Source of the DNA: Alnus glutinosa
Taxonomy: Eukaryota > Streptophyta > Magnoliopsida > Fagales > Betulaceae
DNA length: 64,000 nt
NCBI RefSeq assembly: GCF_958979055.1
Contig: NC_084886.1
Coordinates: forward strand, 2,189,001 to 2,253,000
Reading direction: 5' to 3'
Positions within the stretch are counted from its first letter, which is position 1. Each line of letters begins with the position of its first letter. Below, in pieces: positions 37,450-51,499 of this stretch. A program made the position numbers and the translations under genes. The notes beneath the pieces are model-generated. The model did no database searches, had not been told where the DNA came from, and worked only from the letters and a program-made list of their open reading frames with translations.

Positions 37450-39266
37450 GGAGAAGTGCCGTCCAAGTGAATCCTTGAGGGTGAAATTTTATCAGAAATA
37501 CTTGGAAACCCAAATCAGTTTCTCACTCACTCTTCCAAAACCTAAATAAAAGGTCTACAGCTTCGCTTTATTTTATTGCCAAAATTTTCTCAGCAACCGA
37601 ACAAACAAAAACTGAAACCAATTCTTTTACGTTCCTAATTCGTGTTTGAATCGTGAAGAAATTTCCAGAGAAAGACAACTGCCACTCGAAACGCTCCGCG
37701 TCGCACAAGTGGAAAGCCCTGATAAAATTGAAAATAATAAAACTTAAAAAAATAAAATCAAAGTATTAAAAATTTAAAAGAAAATTGTAGACAAAAAAAA
37801 AAAAAGAGGCCGGCCAACCCATGGTCCTTGGGGATGGTTTGGCCACCCCCAATAGCCAAAGCCATGGTGGCCAAGGGGATGGCTGGCTTTGGCTATTGGG
37901 AGTGGCTCAGCCACCCTTTTTTTTTTTTTTCCTTTTTTTTTAACCTTTTTTTAAAATATTTTAATACTTTTTTAAAAAGTTTTATTCTTTTCAATTTTTT
38001 ATTAATTTTTAAAGTTTTTTATTTAAAGTTTTTTAATTTTTTTACATTATGACACGTGTCTACTCTCAGGAGTTGCTGCATGTCTAACCGTTAATTTTTT
38101 GACTGAAAAACTAATAGAGATACCAATTTCATCTTTTCACAAATCATAGGTACCATATGTGATACGAATGAAAGCATATGGGGCAAAAAATAAAGTTTCT
38201 AAACCACAAGTACTAATAAGGTGTTTAACCCAAAAAGAAAAGTAAATGGTCCTAAACTTACAGATTCCTCCTCCTTTCTATTTTCCTTTTTACTCCCCGC
38301 CCACCCTCTCTCTCTCTCATTTTGGTTTTTTATTTTGTTTGTATGTGTTCTTATACCAAATCAGCAATTTCAGCCTCTCAGCTATGCATCCGTCGTCTAC
38401 CTCCATGTTATGCCATCGATCTCCTCCCAAGCCGCTGTTGCTGTTTGCGGGTTGTATTTTTGCTTTGAATAAGAATTTTTTTTATCTTTAGATCTGGCCT
38501 CATGAAGGGGTTATCTCTCACAGCCAGTTTAAATAATTTTTTTAAGGATATTTAGCTATCATTGTCTTAGATCTAGTCTGTTCGGAGCAAATCTGCTCTT
38601 TAACTATTTTTATATACGGGTTAGTGGCAAAATAAAAGTCATAGATAACACTTTATTGTAAGAATTGTATTTGTATCTATGACTATGCAACTATGATTTT
38701 GCAAAGCTTAATGTTTTATGATATAAGAATTTTATGCTTGTAATCTTTTATCAATGAAATACTTTGATCTTTCGTCAAAAAGAAATTGCGAAGAAAAATG
38801 TACACCACCTATTTAATTTTACTTTTATCTAATTTTAATGATGCCAGTGTCAATTAACTTTTGTTTTATTTTTAGATTAATAAAATTCAAAGTTCGTCCT
38901 ATCAATTATCAGCCAAGTAATAAAAGCAAAATAAAAATGTGTAGGTGTATACTGAACAGCATTACTCCTTAAATAATAATAATAAAAATGGTGAATTGTT
39001 GTGCCACAAACACATATTTTATTATTTTTCAAAAAAATAAAAAATTATCTCTTTGTATTGTCGTTACTTTCTTATTCATTGGTTTCGAATTTATTTGAGA
39101 CATCAGTTTGCTGTTGTTTCTAGACATGTTAAAAGTTGCAACTTTGGTTGGTAATTGCTCTGCCCACCACAAGAGAAAAAATAAAATAAAATAAATAAAT
39201 AGTAGAAACAATTTTCCAGGGGATTGAAAATTTTAAAATAACCACCTGCTATATCGTATCTTCCTT
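37450..39266. other. PPR upstream region and intergenic repeats
   Basis: The first few hundred bases are the likely PPR promoter and leader. Further on lie a hairpin-forming repeat (37808-37918), T/A-rich DNA, and, near 38700-38785, TTTATCAATGAAATACTTTG followed by TCGTCAAAAAGAAA. That last part resembles the 3' tail of a plant LINE but has no clear boundary. Confidence 0.35.
37808..37918. repeat. GC-rich inverted repeat (MITE-like hairpin)
   Basis: CCAATAGCCAAAGCCA (about 37849-37864) and TGGCTTTGGCTATTGG (about 37881-37896) are perfect inverted copies, separated by about 16 bp. Weaker pairing of GGCCGGCCAACCC with GGCTCAGCCACCC lies outside them. The block contrasts with its A/T-tract surroundings and looks like a small fold-back element. 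Confidence 0.6.
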
Positions 39267-40345
39267 TAGTTCTGATTGAGGCATTTTTTTTTTTTTTTAT
39301 TATTATTTTTTTTTAAGTACATCAGAAACTATTACAAAGAAAAAATAAAAGAACAAAAACAGGAGGAGTTGGACAACCCAAATTTAAAACTAAGAATGAA
39401 AGTACGCGGGGGTAATGATTTCGAAGATGCGGGCCCTTTGGCTCGAGGCACTGATGCCTCAAAGCCGGGGTCACCAATAAAGGTGATATCACAAGTGTAT
39501 TGAGTCACAAGGACCCAAACACAAACACAGGAGTAAACTGGGGGAAAGGGATACAACAAATAAGCCTAAAAAATCAAGGTTACAATACTAAAACATAACA
39601 ACAATACAAAAGCAAGTAAAAAACCAACAACAGAGGCCCGGAGGGGAGGGGGATGGGAGCCACCTCTGGTGGCGCGTGAGAGCCACGCGCGGCCAGAGGA
39701 AGGCCTCTCGCCAGTGGGAGACGTAGGAGCCGCCGAAGTACGCCGCAAGACGCGGTGGGGAGAGGCGGCGGGAGGAGACGTGTTCCACACGCGCCAGGAA
39801 GATCCCTGGCGCGTGTAGAAGACGCTCCGGCAAGTGGGCAGCGGTGGGGGGCACGACGACCGTTGACGGACTCGGAGGACGCCGGCGAACCCACTGGTGA
39901 GGCGCGTGTAGTGTGAAAATTGGCCGGGAAGTGTAGATCTAAATCCTAAGATGTCGACCCAAAAACCCAACCAAAAAATGCACAAAACACGGTGGAAGGA
40001 GGCGGGATAAACCGGTGAGCTCTGTGTTGAGAGCAGAACAAGAAGAACTGGAAATAGGTAAGATAAATCCGGTACAAAGCCGGCTCTATGGAACCGGAGC
40101 AAAGCCGGCATGGTTTGAGAGAAAGCTCTCAATCTTATTTGGGTATGGGTTGGTGGGATGTTGGGTAGTTGTGGGGAGGGTGAAAGCATAGCAGAAAACG
40201 ATGGAGAGGGAAGCATAAAGCTTCCCTCCCATGGAGGGAGCACCAGCAGCAAACTAGCAGGAAAAATTTTAGAGAGATAAGCTTCGCCTTCTCTCTAGAG
40301 TCCAGACAACATATTAATTCTTCTTTTTATAGTTCTGATTGAGGC
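39267..40345 (-). mobile_element. Non-LTR retroposon, copy B, with 16-bp target duplication
   Basis: A 16-bp perfect direct repeat, TAGTTCTGATTGAGGC, at 39267-39282 and 40330-40345 bounds an insert of about 1047 bp. The plus-strand T run at its left edge is the poly(A) tail of a minus-strand element. Its minus strand has CACGCGCC/GGCGCGTG motifs and the stretch GGCCTCTGTTGTTGGTTTTT, matching copy A at 5532-6448. A minus-strand frame of 228 codons (39566-40252) is open but has no recognisable domain. Retroposition by LINE enzymes is inferred from the tail and the target duplication. The longer, intact-looking target repeat suggests a fairly recent insertion. Confidence 0.85.
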
Positions 40346-41452
40346 TTTGATTTAAATGCTTTTGTTTTTTTTTTTTCTTGGATGAATAAAGTGCATAGAG
40401 AAATGCTAGGTTTCTTACATAAGCTGCTGTGCTAGGAAGTTTCTCTCTCTCTCTCTCTCTCTCATGTTTATAAGGGTAACTAATTGACATATAAGGTTGA
40501 GATTCTCTTTGTTTGAGACCATAATCCATAATAATTTCTCCCGTTATTATTTTAGCCATAGAAGGATGTTTATCATGGGAAATGAATTATTTTTGTTATT
40601 TTCTTCATTGTCGTTGTGGAAACAGAGGCAGGTTATTATTGATGTGGCCCGTTGCTCTGTCTCTGTCTCCGTCTCAGTCTCAGACATTGTGTGGCCAATG
40701 CAAATTCTTGTACATCTTTCAAATCCACAGGTTCTCTGTCACGTAGTAAAATATTAGCCGCCTTGGCTTTCCCCTCTTTCGCATACGGCATATCCATTGA
40801 AAGGAGTACTGGACCTAGTACACCCAGGTGGATTGCTTTAAGATATATTTGTAGTGAGCCATCAATAGGGCGGGGGGTTAATTGTCGCACTCCATTTCGG
40901 CTGCTTGGGCCTTCACAATTCCCTCATAGCCATGTGACCTAATTGAATGAACTAATGAAGTATGTTTGGCAGGTAGGTGGCCCTCATTCTCAATCAAGCT
41001 TGCTTGAATTCCACATTCAATACGTTCTAATGGTTCGTTTCAAAATAAGTCCATCAATATTCTCAATCACTCATACACCTATTGCATGAAATACCTCAAG
41101 TAAGCTAGCTTGCCGCAGAAGCCCAAATTCAAATGTTCTCTGGTGCAGTTATAATTAGTTCAGAATACTGAAAAGTAGGAGCATAATGAAAGAAAAATAC
41201 AAAACATTCATAAAGATCAAAACCCTCTAATGCTTATATTTAGCTGATGCTGTTCCAATATGCATTTTCTTTTAATTAAAACGAAAGGAAATTCCCTAAG
41301 GACCAAAAGCCACCTCCAGCAGCAGTCAAAACAGAAAAATACCAATAATAAGACTCAGGTTTATTCCAAACTCCTAATGGAGTACAGCCATAACTAAACC
41401 GTAGACACAACAAACACATCAACAGCTGCTGCCTTCAATATCCAGTTTAGCT
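40346..41452. other. Intergenic DNA and GAPC 3' flank
   Basis: A CT run lies at 40441-40463 and CTGTCTC-type repeats at about 40650-40685. Overlapping open frames occur on both strands (40636-40890 minus, 40652-40942 plus) without a recognisable domain. The last 200-250 bp are the likely GAPC 3' UTR. Confidence 0.35.
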
Positions 41453-44309
<2,857 letters not shown>

Positions 44310-44421
44310 GATGATTGGTAGAGCTAGCGCTAGCGCTGGAAAGAGAGTTTGAGATTGGGACTGAGAGTGTGAGAGAGACACAGAGATTGAATGCAGGATG
44401 GACCGTGGAACTTGGGGGTTG

Positions 44422-44428
44422 TATTTAA
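44422..44428 (-). promoter_or_regulatory. TATA-like element of GAPC
   Basis: The minus strand reads TTAAATA within CCCGTTAAATACAACC, about 115 bp upstream of the GAPC ATG. It would place the start of transcription near 44390-44395, with a CT-rich leader. The match is weak. Confidence 0.4.
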
Positions 44429-44463
44429 CGGGAAAAAGGTCTGAAACCGGTGGGTGGGCTTGT

Positions 44464-44476
44464 CACGTGTCACGTG
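44464..44476. promoter_or_regulatory. Paired G-boxes upstream of GAPC
   Basis: Two CACGTG hexamers (44464-44469 and 44471-44476) are separated by one base and followed by ACACGT. They sit about 155-167 bp upstream of the GAPC ATG and just upstream of the TATA-like element. G-boxes bind bZIP and bHLH factors, and close ACGT pairs are typical of ABA-, stress- or light-responsive promoters. Confidence 0.7.
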
Positions 44477-44564
44477 ACACGTTGGTGAATTATTTAGGAT
44501 TTTTCCTTTTTTCTTTTTTGGAAGGGAAGGATTTTTCCTTGGGCAAAAAGAAAGTGACTTATTA

Positions 44565-44697
44565 GCCGCTGAATATGAAGCTAATTCCTGGATGAGCCGC
44601 TGAATATGAAGTTGATACCTGGATGAGCCGCTGAATATGAAGTTGATACCTGGATGAGCCGCTGAATATGAAGTTGATACCTGGATGAGCCGCTGAT
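44565..44697. repeat. 31-bp minisatellite upstream of GAPC
   Basis: Four full units of 31 bp (44565-44595, 44596-44626, 44627-44657, 44658-44688) and a partial fifth follow each other without gaps. Each reads GCCGCTGAATATGAAG, then a variable part, then CCTGGATGA. Units 2-4 are identical; unit 1 differs at a few sites. The array starts about 255 bp upstream of the GAPC ATG. Confidence 0.95.
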
Positions 44698-44699
44698 TT

Positions 44700-46080
44700 A
44701 AAAATGGCGGGTCACGCGCGGATGCGGGAATCCGGGCTCACGATTTGTTGCTTTGGGAGCAAGTTGCTCGCACTTGCCTTGTATGAGCGTGGGAATCAAG
44801 TTTTTTCTAGATTGGAATATTCGGACCATTTAGGTCGTGATTCGACTTTCGAGGGCGTAGCAAATTTTGCATTGGATTGGTGGAGGGTGGGGAAGTCAAA
44901 AGGGAAAACTTTAGGCTGGGGACCAATGGGAGAGAGCGTAGGTTGACTACGACCACGAGCTCATGTAGGCGTGACCAGTTGTTCAAAACTTGGGAAGTAA
45001 GTAAGTAACTACTAACTAGCGGTAATTGGAAAACATTTTGACGTCTTTACCACGCCATTTAGATTCTAGAATGTGATTACCATAATAATTTCTTTTAAAA
45101 TTATCTTTCCCACTTTTAAAATTTATGTTTTACGAATGAGTGCTCAAATTACGCTGACCTTTGCTTAATACAATTGGTTACATTTGATTGGGATTGCATT
45201 TTTAAAAAAGTCTCACCTATTGAATTAGATTCATAATTGTACACTTTACCCTTGTACGCGGGCTTTTCCATTTTATTAGTCTTAAAATTGTTTTAAGAAA
45301 AGCATCTCAATTTATGTTGCATCACTAAAAATTAAAAAATAATAGGATGAACTAGACAATAAGTAAATTATCGTATTTGAAATGAAAAATAACCCGAAAA
45401 GTCAGAGTTTAAAATAATTATTAGCATTAGGCCTGACGGTCGCTATAATTGTTAAATATCTTTGTTATTTCATCTAATATTATTTAAAACAATCATTTGG
45501 TTGTTTCGATCAGCATTAGATTTTCTCGGAATTAATGCATGCACGGGAATATTATCAAGAAAATTGACCTTTTGGAGCGTGAAGCTTTGTTGCATCACTC
45601 TTGAACTACTGTCACCTTATAATAATACTTAATTTGATCTAATCCTGCTACCTACTATTCCAAAGAAAGATTATAATGACTGTTATTTGTTACTATATAG
45701 TTTATGTATGTATGTATGTATGGAGTCATGGACTGTATATAGGGCAGGCATGATACATGAAGTCATGCTCACAGTCACATGATGCATGAGTAATGAGTTC
45801 ATCCCAGCCTTTATATATTTTGATTTAATTTTGTCACACCGACTAAAAAAAATTGTTAAAACTTTAATAAAAACATTCAGAAAAAGATTTAGAGAAAGCA
45901 TGAAGGAAGCCCGAAGTAGTCGGGAAAAGACAGTAGTGTGATCCAATATTGCTGGCGAGTCATTAAAATATTATTCCAGATCTGAACTGTTTTATAAACT
46001 AAAATTATTTAATTAGACATACCCCCGAAGAACTATTATAATAATAATAATAATAATGTTGGCTAAATAAGAGTTGAGTC
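44700..46080. other. Intergenic DNA upstream of GAPC
   Basis: An open frame of 80 codons (44704-44946) beside the minisatellite has no recognisable domain. A TATG tetranucleotide run lies at about 45704-45721 and an ATA run at 46039-46057. No gene was recognised. Confidence 0.4.
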
Positions 46081-46213
46081 GAGATTTTTAAAGTGTAGTT
46101 TAATCGGTTGAGGACTACGCCTCATGAAGTGAAGGTCACTAATTCGAATTTCCACTTTCCCTCTTGCGTGGGCATGTCAACAAAAAAAAATAAAAAATAA
46201 AAAAAGTTGAGTC
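46072..46213 (+). mobile_element. tRNA-derived SINE, copy 2, with target duplication
   Basis: The element (46081-46204) has a tRNA-like head with TGTAGTTTAATCGGTTGAGG (box A) and AATTCGAATTT (box B), and ends in an A-rich tail. It is flanked by AGTTGAGTC at 46072-46080 and 46205-46213. The body CTCATGAAGTG...GTCACTA matches copy 1 at 34146-34310. Length, box spacing and tail fit an Au-like plant SINE. Confidence 0.78.
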
Positions 46214-46427
46214 AAATACAAGCTGCACGGAACATGACGCCAGTCTTATTTTAACTTAATTTGCACCCACTTCAGAAAATAGATCAAATACTTATAAAAT
46301 AATAATAATAACAAAAAAAAATTTAAAAATATACTTAATTATTTGATAAATTTGTGATTTTGTTTTTAAAATTATAGTTTCATTTTTAAAATCTTATGTT
46401 TTTAAAAACACTTCCTTGCATTCGATT

Positions 46428-46476
<49 letters not shown>

Positions 46477-48588
46477 GACATTTCCTCAATTTTTTACTTT
46501 CAAAATGCACTCTTAATTTGCAACAACATATGATCAAACGAACTTTTATATTGGAAAAACCTTCAAGGTAACGATTGGCGTGATAACAAACTACCCCGGC
46601 GCTATTTTTGGTTTTAGTTAATTTTACCAGGTCTTGTATGATAACTTCTATAAATAGTAAATATCTTCATTTATTAAGGAGTAACACCAAAATTAGACAA
46701 ACTTCATTATTTATCAAAAATCTAATTGTTTTCACAACTTTCTAAAATAATAACAGCAACAACAACAATTATTATTATTATTGTGAAAAAGGGAAACCAA
46801 AAAAACATAATGGAATAGGATTATTTCCATTTCAAATGAAATGAATACTATTAATTTTATGGTCAGGATTTAAAGTTGATACATTTAGTAATATACATGA
46901 TTTCACATTATATAATTTTTTTAACGGACGTGCTAACATTGACTTTATATACACAAATAGATGTATCAATTTTAAATCATGACCTTTCATTTAAAATGGA
47001 TAGTATTTATTTAAAATAAATAGTATTTATTTCATTAAATAAAATAGAGAGGATCCTATACCAAACATAATAATGGCAACATTCGCTGAATTTTGCATTA
47101 ATCTTATTCCTAATAAGGGGAAGGGGATTCAACCTCCCGTCTCTAAAACAAGGCAAAAGAGTTTTTTTTTTTAGATTAATTGACTCGTCCTAGTATCCTA
47201 CAGCTTCTAATAATGTTAGTTATATATTAAAAATAATGAAAAGGTAAAGTCAATTAAACCACTTTATCCCGCCCAAGGCCGCAGCTAATTTGAGCCTTTT
47301 CTCTCCAACAAAACTTCAAAGTCAAAAGCATGTCTTTTTCTCTCTTGTACCATTCTTTTCACAAGGAATATACTTGGACATCTTTTTGTTCCTAATACAC
47401 ACCTTATTTTTGGTCAACATGCAATTATATGTTACTGTTACCTTTTTGAAATCTGTTTTGATTGCTTTAAGGTATTTAACCCTATTAATGAAAGCTTGTC
47501 TTACTTTACTATGGTTTGCTATGATTTGCTGGCCAATGCCCATTTTAATCGAAGCGGCTATGTTGTTAACAACAAACATTGGAACGGCCGAGCATTTAAG
47601 GGATCGTGTCAACATGTGGCTTTCGTTCGTGCGACCTGTTTAGGCGAAATTTCTAAATGTTTGCCACGTCATCTATGGCGATTGCCTTTTTTCGAGCCTT
47701 TGACCCTTGTTGCCCAACCTTATCGAACAAGGTTCTATGACCAATTTACAATCCCAAGATGATGAAGGCATCCTTTGGGTGATCTCGTAGTTCTTATGGG
47801 GTGGCGACAATGGAGTCGGTCCATAAAATTTCCTTCATTCACTACTGTTAGGGTTAAAAAAAAGATAATGTATCAACAATAGGATTGACAATTTTTGATA
47901 TGACACGCGAGTCTGACACGAACACGACACGAAATTATAGAGTTAGAGTTTAAGCTAAATGAGTTAACAAGTTGACCCGTTTAGTGACCTGATTAACTAA
48001 ACGAGTTGACGGGTCAACATGGTCAACCCGAATACCCACTCTGAATTACAAAAATCAGAATCCTAATCCGAAAGCAATCCCAAGCTATAAACATCATAAT
48101 GCAAAAAAATTAAGTCCTACAAAGCCCATTCATGATATTATTAATCCTTAGCAATTGCAATAGAAATTAGGATTCGTGTCATGAAAAAGTAAAATTGGTG
48201 AACAAATAAGCATAACTCTATCTTCCTTAATTCCCACAAGCTCTATTTTCTCATATCTCGTTGAAAATCTTAGGCCAAGTGGTACACTCTCACAGCAAAT
48301 AAACGCAAAAATAATCATGAATACTCAAGTATTTTCTCATTGCTCCTTTAAATTGCCTTTTGAACTGAATACAATCTAGCAAACTGTCTGTGATTCTGAG
48401 AAAACAAAGTGGTTAGAGAAATCTATCACCATATGATGTTGTTGAAGAATCATCAACAAAAACTTTTAACTCAAAGAACATCGGAGATGGTCATGCTCAA
48501 TCAACTACATAAACCAAAACTTCATACATATGGTAAAGATGGCAATCTGCAGAGTTTAGCCCTTCTAAGCAAAACCCTAATTTCTCTG
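46214..48588. other. Intergenic DNA with homopolymer tract and interspersed repeat
   Basis: A T tract of about 35 bases followed by 11 A lies at about 46430-46476. Open frames at 47290-47643 and 47496-47762 are shadows or unrecognised sequence. Near 47897-48050, words such as GACACGAACACGACACG and GAGTTGACGGGTCAAC belong to a repeat type common in plant genomes. No gene was recognised. Confidence 0.4.
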
Positions 48589-49256
48589 TCATTTTCTTTT
48601 TCTTCTTTCATTGCATGCCTTCAAAGCTTGAACTTCTGTCAAATATTTCAACAACAAAGAATTACAAAAGAAATTCAACAATTCGTCATATAAAAAAAAA
48701 GGTAATTCATTAAAATTAACGGATATACATGCATACGCATATAAGCAAAGAGATCCAACAAAAATTTCAAGATTAAATTTTCACTCTTTCAACAATAAAA
48801 TTTAACCAAAAAAAAAAAAATGCTTTCTTGTGCATTTTTTAGAAAGTAAAATATTTGAAGAAAAAAATCCCAAGGACCCGAATACAATATAAGCCGCTGA
48901 ACACAGAAAACTAAACCAAAGTAAAAACAAATTAGAGAATGAGATAGAGACTAAAGTGCATACCTATCTGGCAAGATTTCCAATTCCTGTCAGTTTTAAT
49001 AAGACAGTCCTGCAAATTTTATGATCAAATAGGTTATTCATATCAGTCATATTGATAATATATATATACATATTATGGGGTTGGATTAGATTACCTGCAA
49101 GGACAAGTAGAGAGAGGAACACTCATTGAGCTGCTTTACGTTCTCATCGTCTTCGTCTGCGTCGCTCTGATGAAGAGCTGGCTGCTGCTGTGCTTGTGGT
49201 TCAACAAGAGACTGCTTTCGCTCACTTGGGTTCGGTTGTTGTGGCTGCTCGTCCAT
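48589..49256 (-). CDS. COA4: Twin-CX9C protein, likely cytochrome c oxidase assembly factor 4 homologue
   Basis: A small gene of three exons: 49095-49256, 48964-49009 and 48589-48635, joined by in-phase GT-AG introns, giving 84 residues. The N-terminus is Gln/Glu-rich (MDEQPQQPNPSERKQSLVEP). The C-terminal half is a CHCH fold with two CX9C pairs: CSSLYLSLQDC, whose second Cys is in exon 2, and CQIEVQALKAC, which spans exons 2 and 3. It ends NERRKRK. The stretch DRNWKSCQIEVQALKAC closely follows the pattern of COA4, a mitochondrial intermembrane-space protein needed to assemble complex IV and imported through the MIA40 disulfide relay. The pattern and length (human COA4 is of similar size) support the name. 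Another twin-CX9C family member is the main alternative. The exons are too short to stand out as open frames. Confidence 0.8.
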
Positions 49257-51200
49257 TTTCCACTAGTTTTCACACTTGTCCTCGTCTTTTCTTTTTCTTT
49301 GGCTTCCTTCAATTTTGAAAAGAATTTTTATTTTCAAAACCAAAATACATTTTTCCAAAAATAATTAATAAATCATTCAAAATATAAAATATTTTTTAAA
49401 ATACAAAACACTTTTTAACTGTGGAGCATAAAAAATACTATTCACTTTTATAACATATATATATAAAAAAAACTCTTTTTAAACCTCGTTAAAAACATTG
49501 AACAATGCTAACAATAGTCAAATTATATTTAAAAAAATCTTATCTATAAATTCAAAACAGTAGTGTAGAGGAATATGATGCAACTATGGTCTTCAATAAT
49601 TATATATGCCAAAGCAATATTTGTCATATATCAAAACAGTATTGCAAAATCAGCAAAAATAAGTAATTATAATAAACATATACTCCGTCCACTGACACAT
49701 CTAGATGCGGTTCAAATGTAACTATAAAAATTATGTCGATGTGCTTCCAATGTGGAATATAAAAAAGTATAATTTACCTAAGGAGCATTTCCCAAAATCT
49801 CTCACTCCCGTATGAAAGATTATGTCAAGATTTTTCAAGCATATAAAACCAATCTGTATATTAGAATAACAATTTTAAATCCCATTGATTAATTTGTGAA
49901 CGAGGGAAAAAAGTGAAAGATAACTAAGGGTGCAAGTTTTGCTACCTAGAATAAGCTCGGAATATATTGCTTGAGATGAGAAAGAGTTGATCCCACAATT
50001 CCATGTATAGCGAATAATACACTGTACAAGCATTAAGAGTTTCTAAAGAAGTCAAACTCTAAAATCAGTAGCATCAAACATTTAAGTATTTTTTGGATGA
50101 ATAAGAAAATACATGTAGGCTCATACCATCAGTTTCAGTCCACCTTAATGATGGATTTCCAATACTAACAGGATTCATATAGATAAGGATGCAAGAAATC
50201 ATAGCCCATTACTCATTTACAACTTAAAAGACATATTTCTTACTATAAACTGAAATTAGCACTGGTACTTAATCATCCAATATCATACACATTATTAAAA
50301 CAAAGCTTTCATATAAATCAGGGTCTATTACAGCAACATATAAAGCAGTTCATATAAGATCATATAATATTCTTTTCCAATGAGACAGCAACAGATCGCA
50401 TGCTCAAATCATTGTTGCAAATCAAACTCCATAGGAATAATCCCTTACTTCATCAGTAAACCCACTTATCTCAAACCTTCCATAAATATCAACCTCAAAA
50501 ACACCCCAAAAGAGCTGTGAATCCTCACTAAATCCTCACCAATCTCTGATACATTCATTAATGCCCCAAATAATTTAAATTCTGATACTAGCATTCTCAA
50601 AACCAACACGAATGAAGCCTACCAACAAATAAATCACACCCAAAATTCCTACTACTTGCAGTTTACCGAACTTGACCATAAATAGTCGCAGGGCAACTAA
50701 AACATTTCCATTGTTCATAGAATGGGATGTAATAAAAAAGAAGAACCCTTCAAATCCTTTTGTTTTCAAAAAGTAAACGCACTTTCCAGTTCATAGTAGC
50801 CCAAACTTTTGATACACACAATGAAAATACTGCTTCCAATAAGTAATCACTGAAGAGACCGTTCTACCTCTTCGAAAATCACCCCAAAACAAGCCACCAT
50901 CACCGTTCGGCCAAAGCCCCACCAAGCAACACCCAACCGAACAACCAAAGGAAAAATCCCCTCTCAAGTCTCAACCCGACCAAGTTCTACCATCCTTTGG
51001 CTGATACCCAGAAAAAACAACCCAAGACAAAACCCCCAAAATCAACATTCGATTTAAACTCCAAATCAACCGAAGAGAACCGTAAAAAAGAAGAAAAGAA
51101 AAAGGAATCATGGGTTATCTTTTTATATCCCGAAACAACTAGGGAAAAAAAAAAAGCAAATGGAAGTAGCATTCACCGTATGATAAAAACAAGAGAGCAA
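49257..51200. other. COA4-like gene upstream DNA, no further gene recognised
   Basis: The region is AT-rich with scattered short open frames and no recognisable domain. It may include a leader intron of a minus-strand transcript that begins near 51420, but I cannot link that to the COA4-like gene. Confidence 0.3.
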
Positions 51201-51289
51201 TGAAGACAAACGTGAAAACCCAGATAGATAGAAAGATTTAAGGGGCTAAATAATCAAAATCCATCCAAACAAATCAATAATCATCGCTG

Positions 51290-51460
51290 GTGAGTAGCAC
51301 AATCTGGGTACCTCAGAAGTTCCACCAAATGAGGGAGACAAGGTCGCAAGAATGAAGAGTTGCAACCCTACACAGTGCCGGAGAAGGAGAGAGAGAGAGC
51401 TTCGAAGGAGCAATGTCGAAGAAGAAGAAGTGGAGAAAATAAATAGGGAAAAGTCCACGT
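51290..51460 (-). promoter_or_regulatory. Possible minus-strand promoter and leader exon
   Basis: The minus strand shows CTATTTATT (a TATA-like word near 51440), then CT-rich leader-like DNA with a CTCTCTCT run, and a plausible donor in CTGAG|GTACCC near 51310-51315. It has the look of a transcription start with a non-coding first exon. The gene served is unknown; the COA4-like gene about 2 kb downstream is one option. Confidence 0.3.
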
Positions 51461-51499
51461 AATTATCAAACTAACACAAATTTACTCCCAAGCTTTCAA

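Noticed and set aside
47290-47762. Membrane-protein-like open frames
   Set aside because: Overlapping frames in AT-rich DNA, no known domain and no splice partners.
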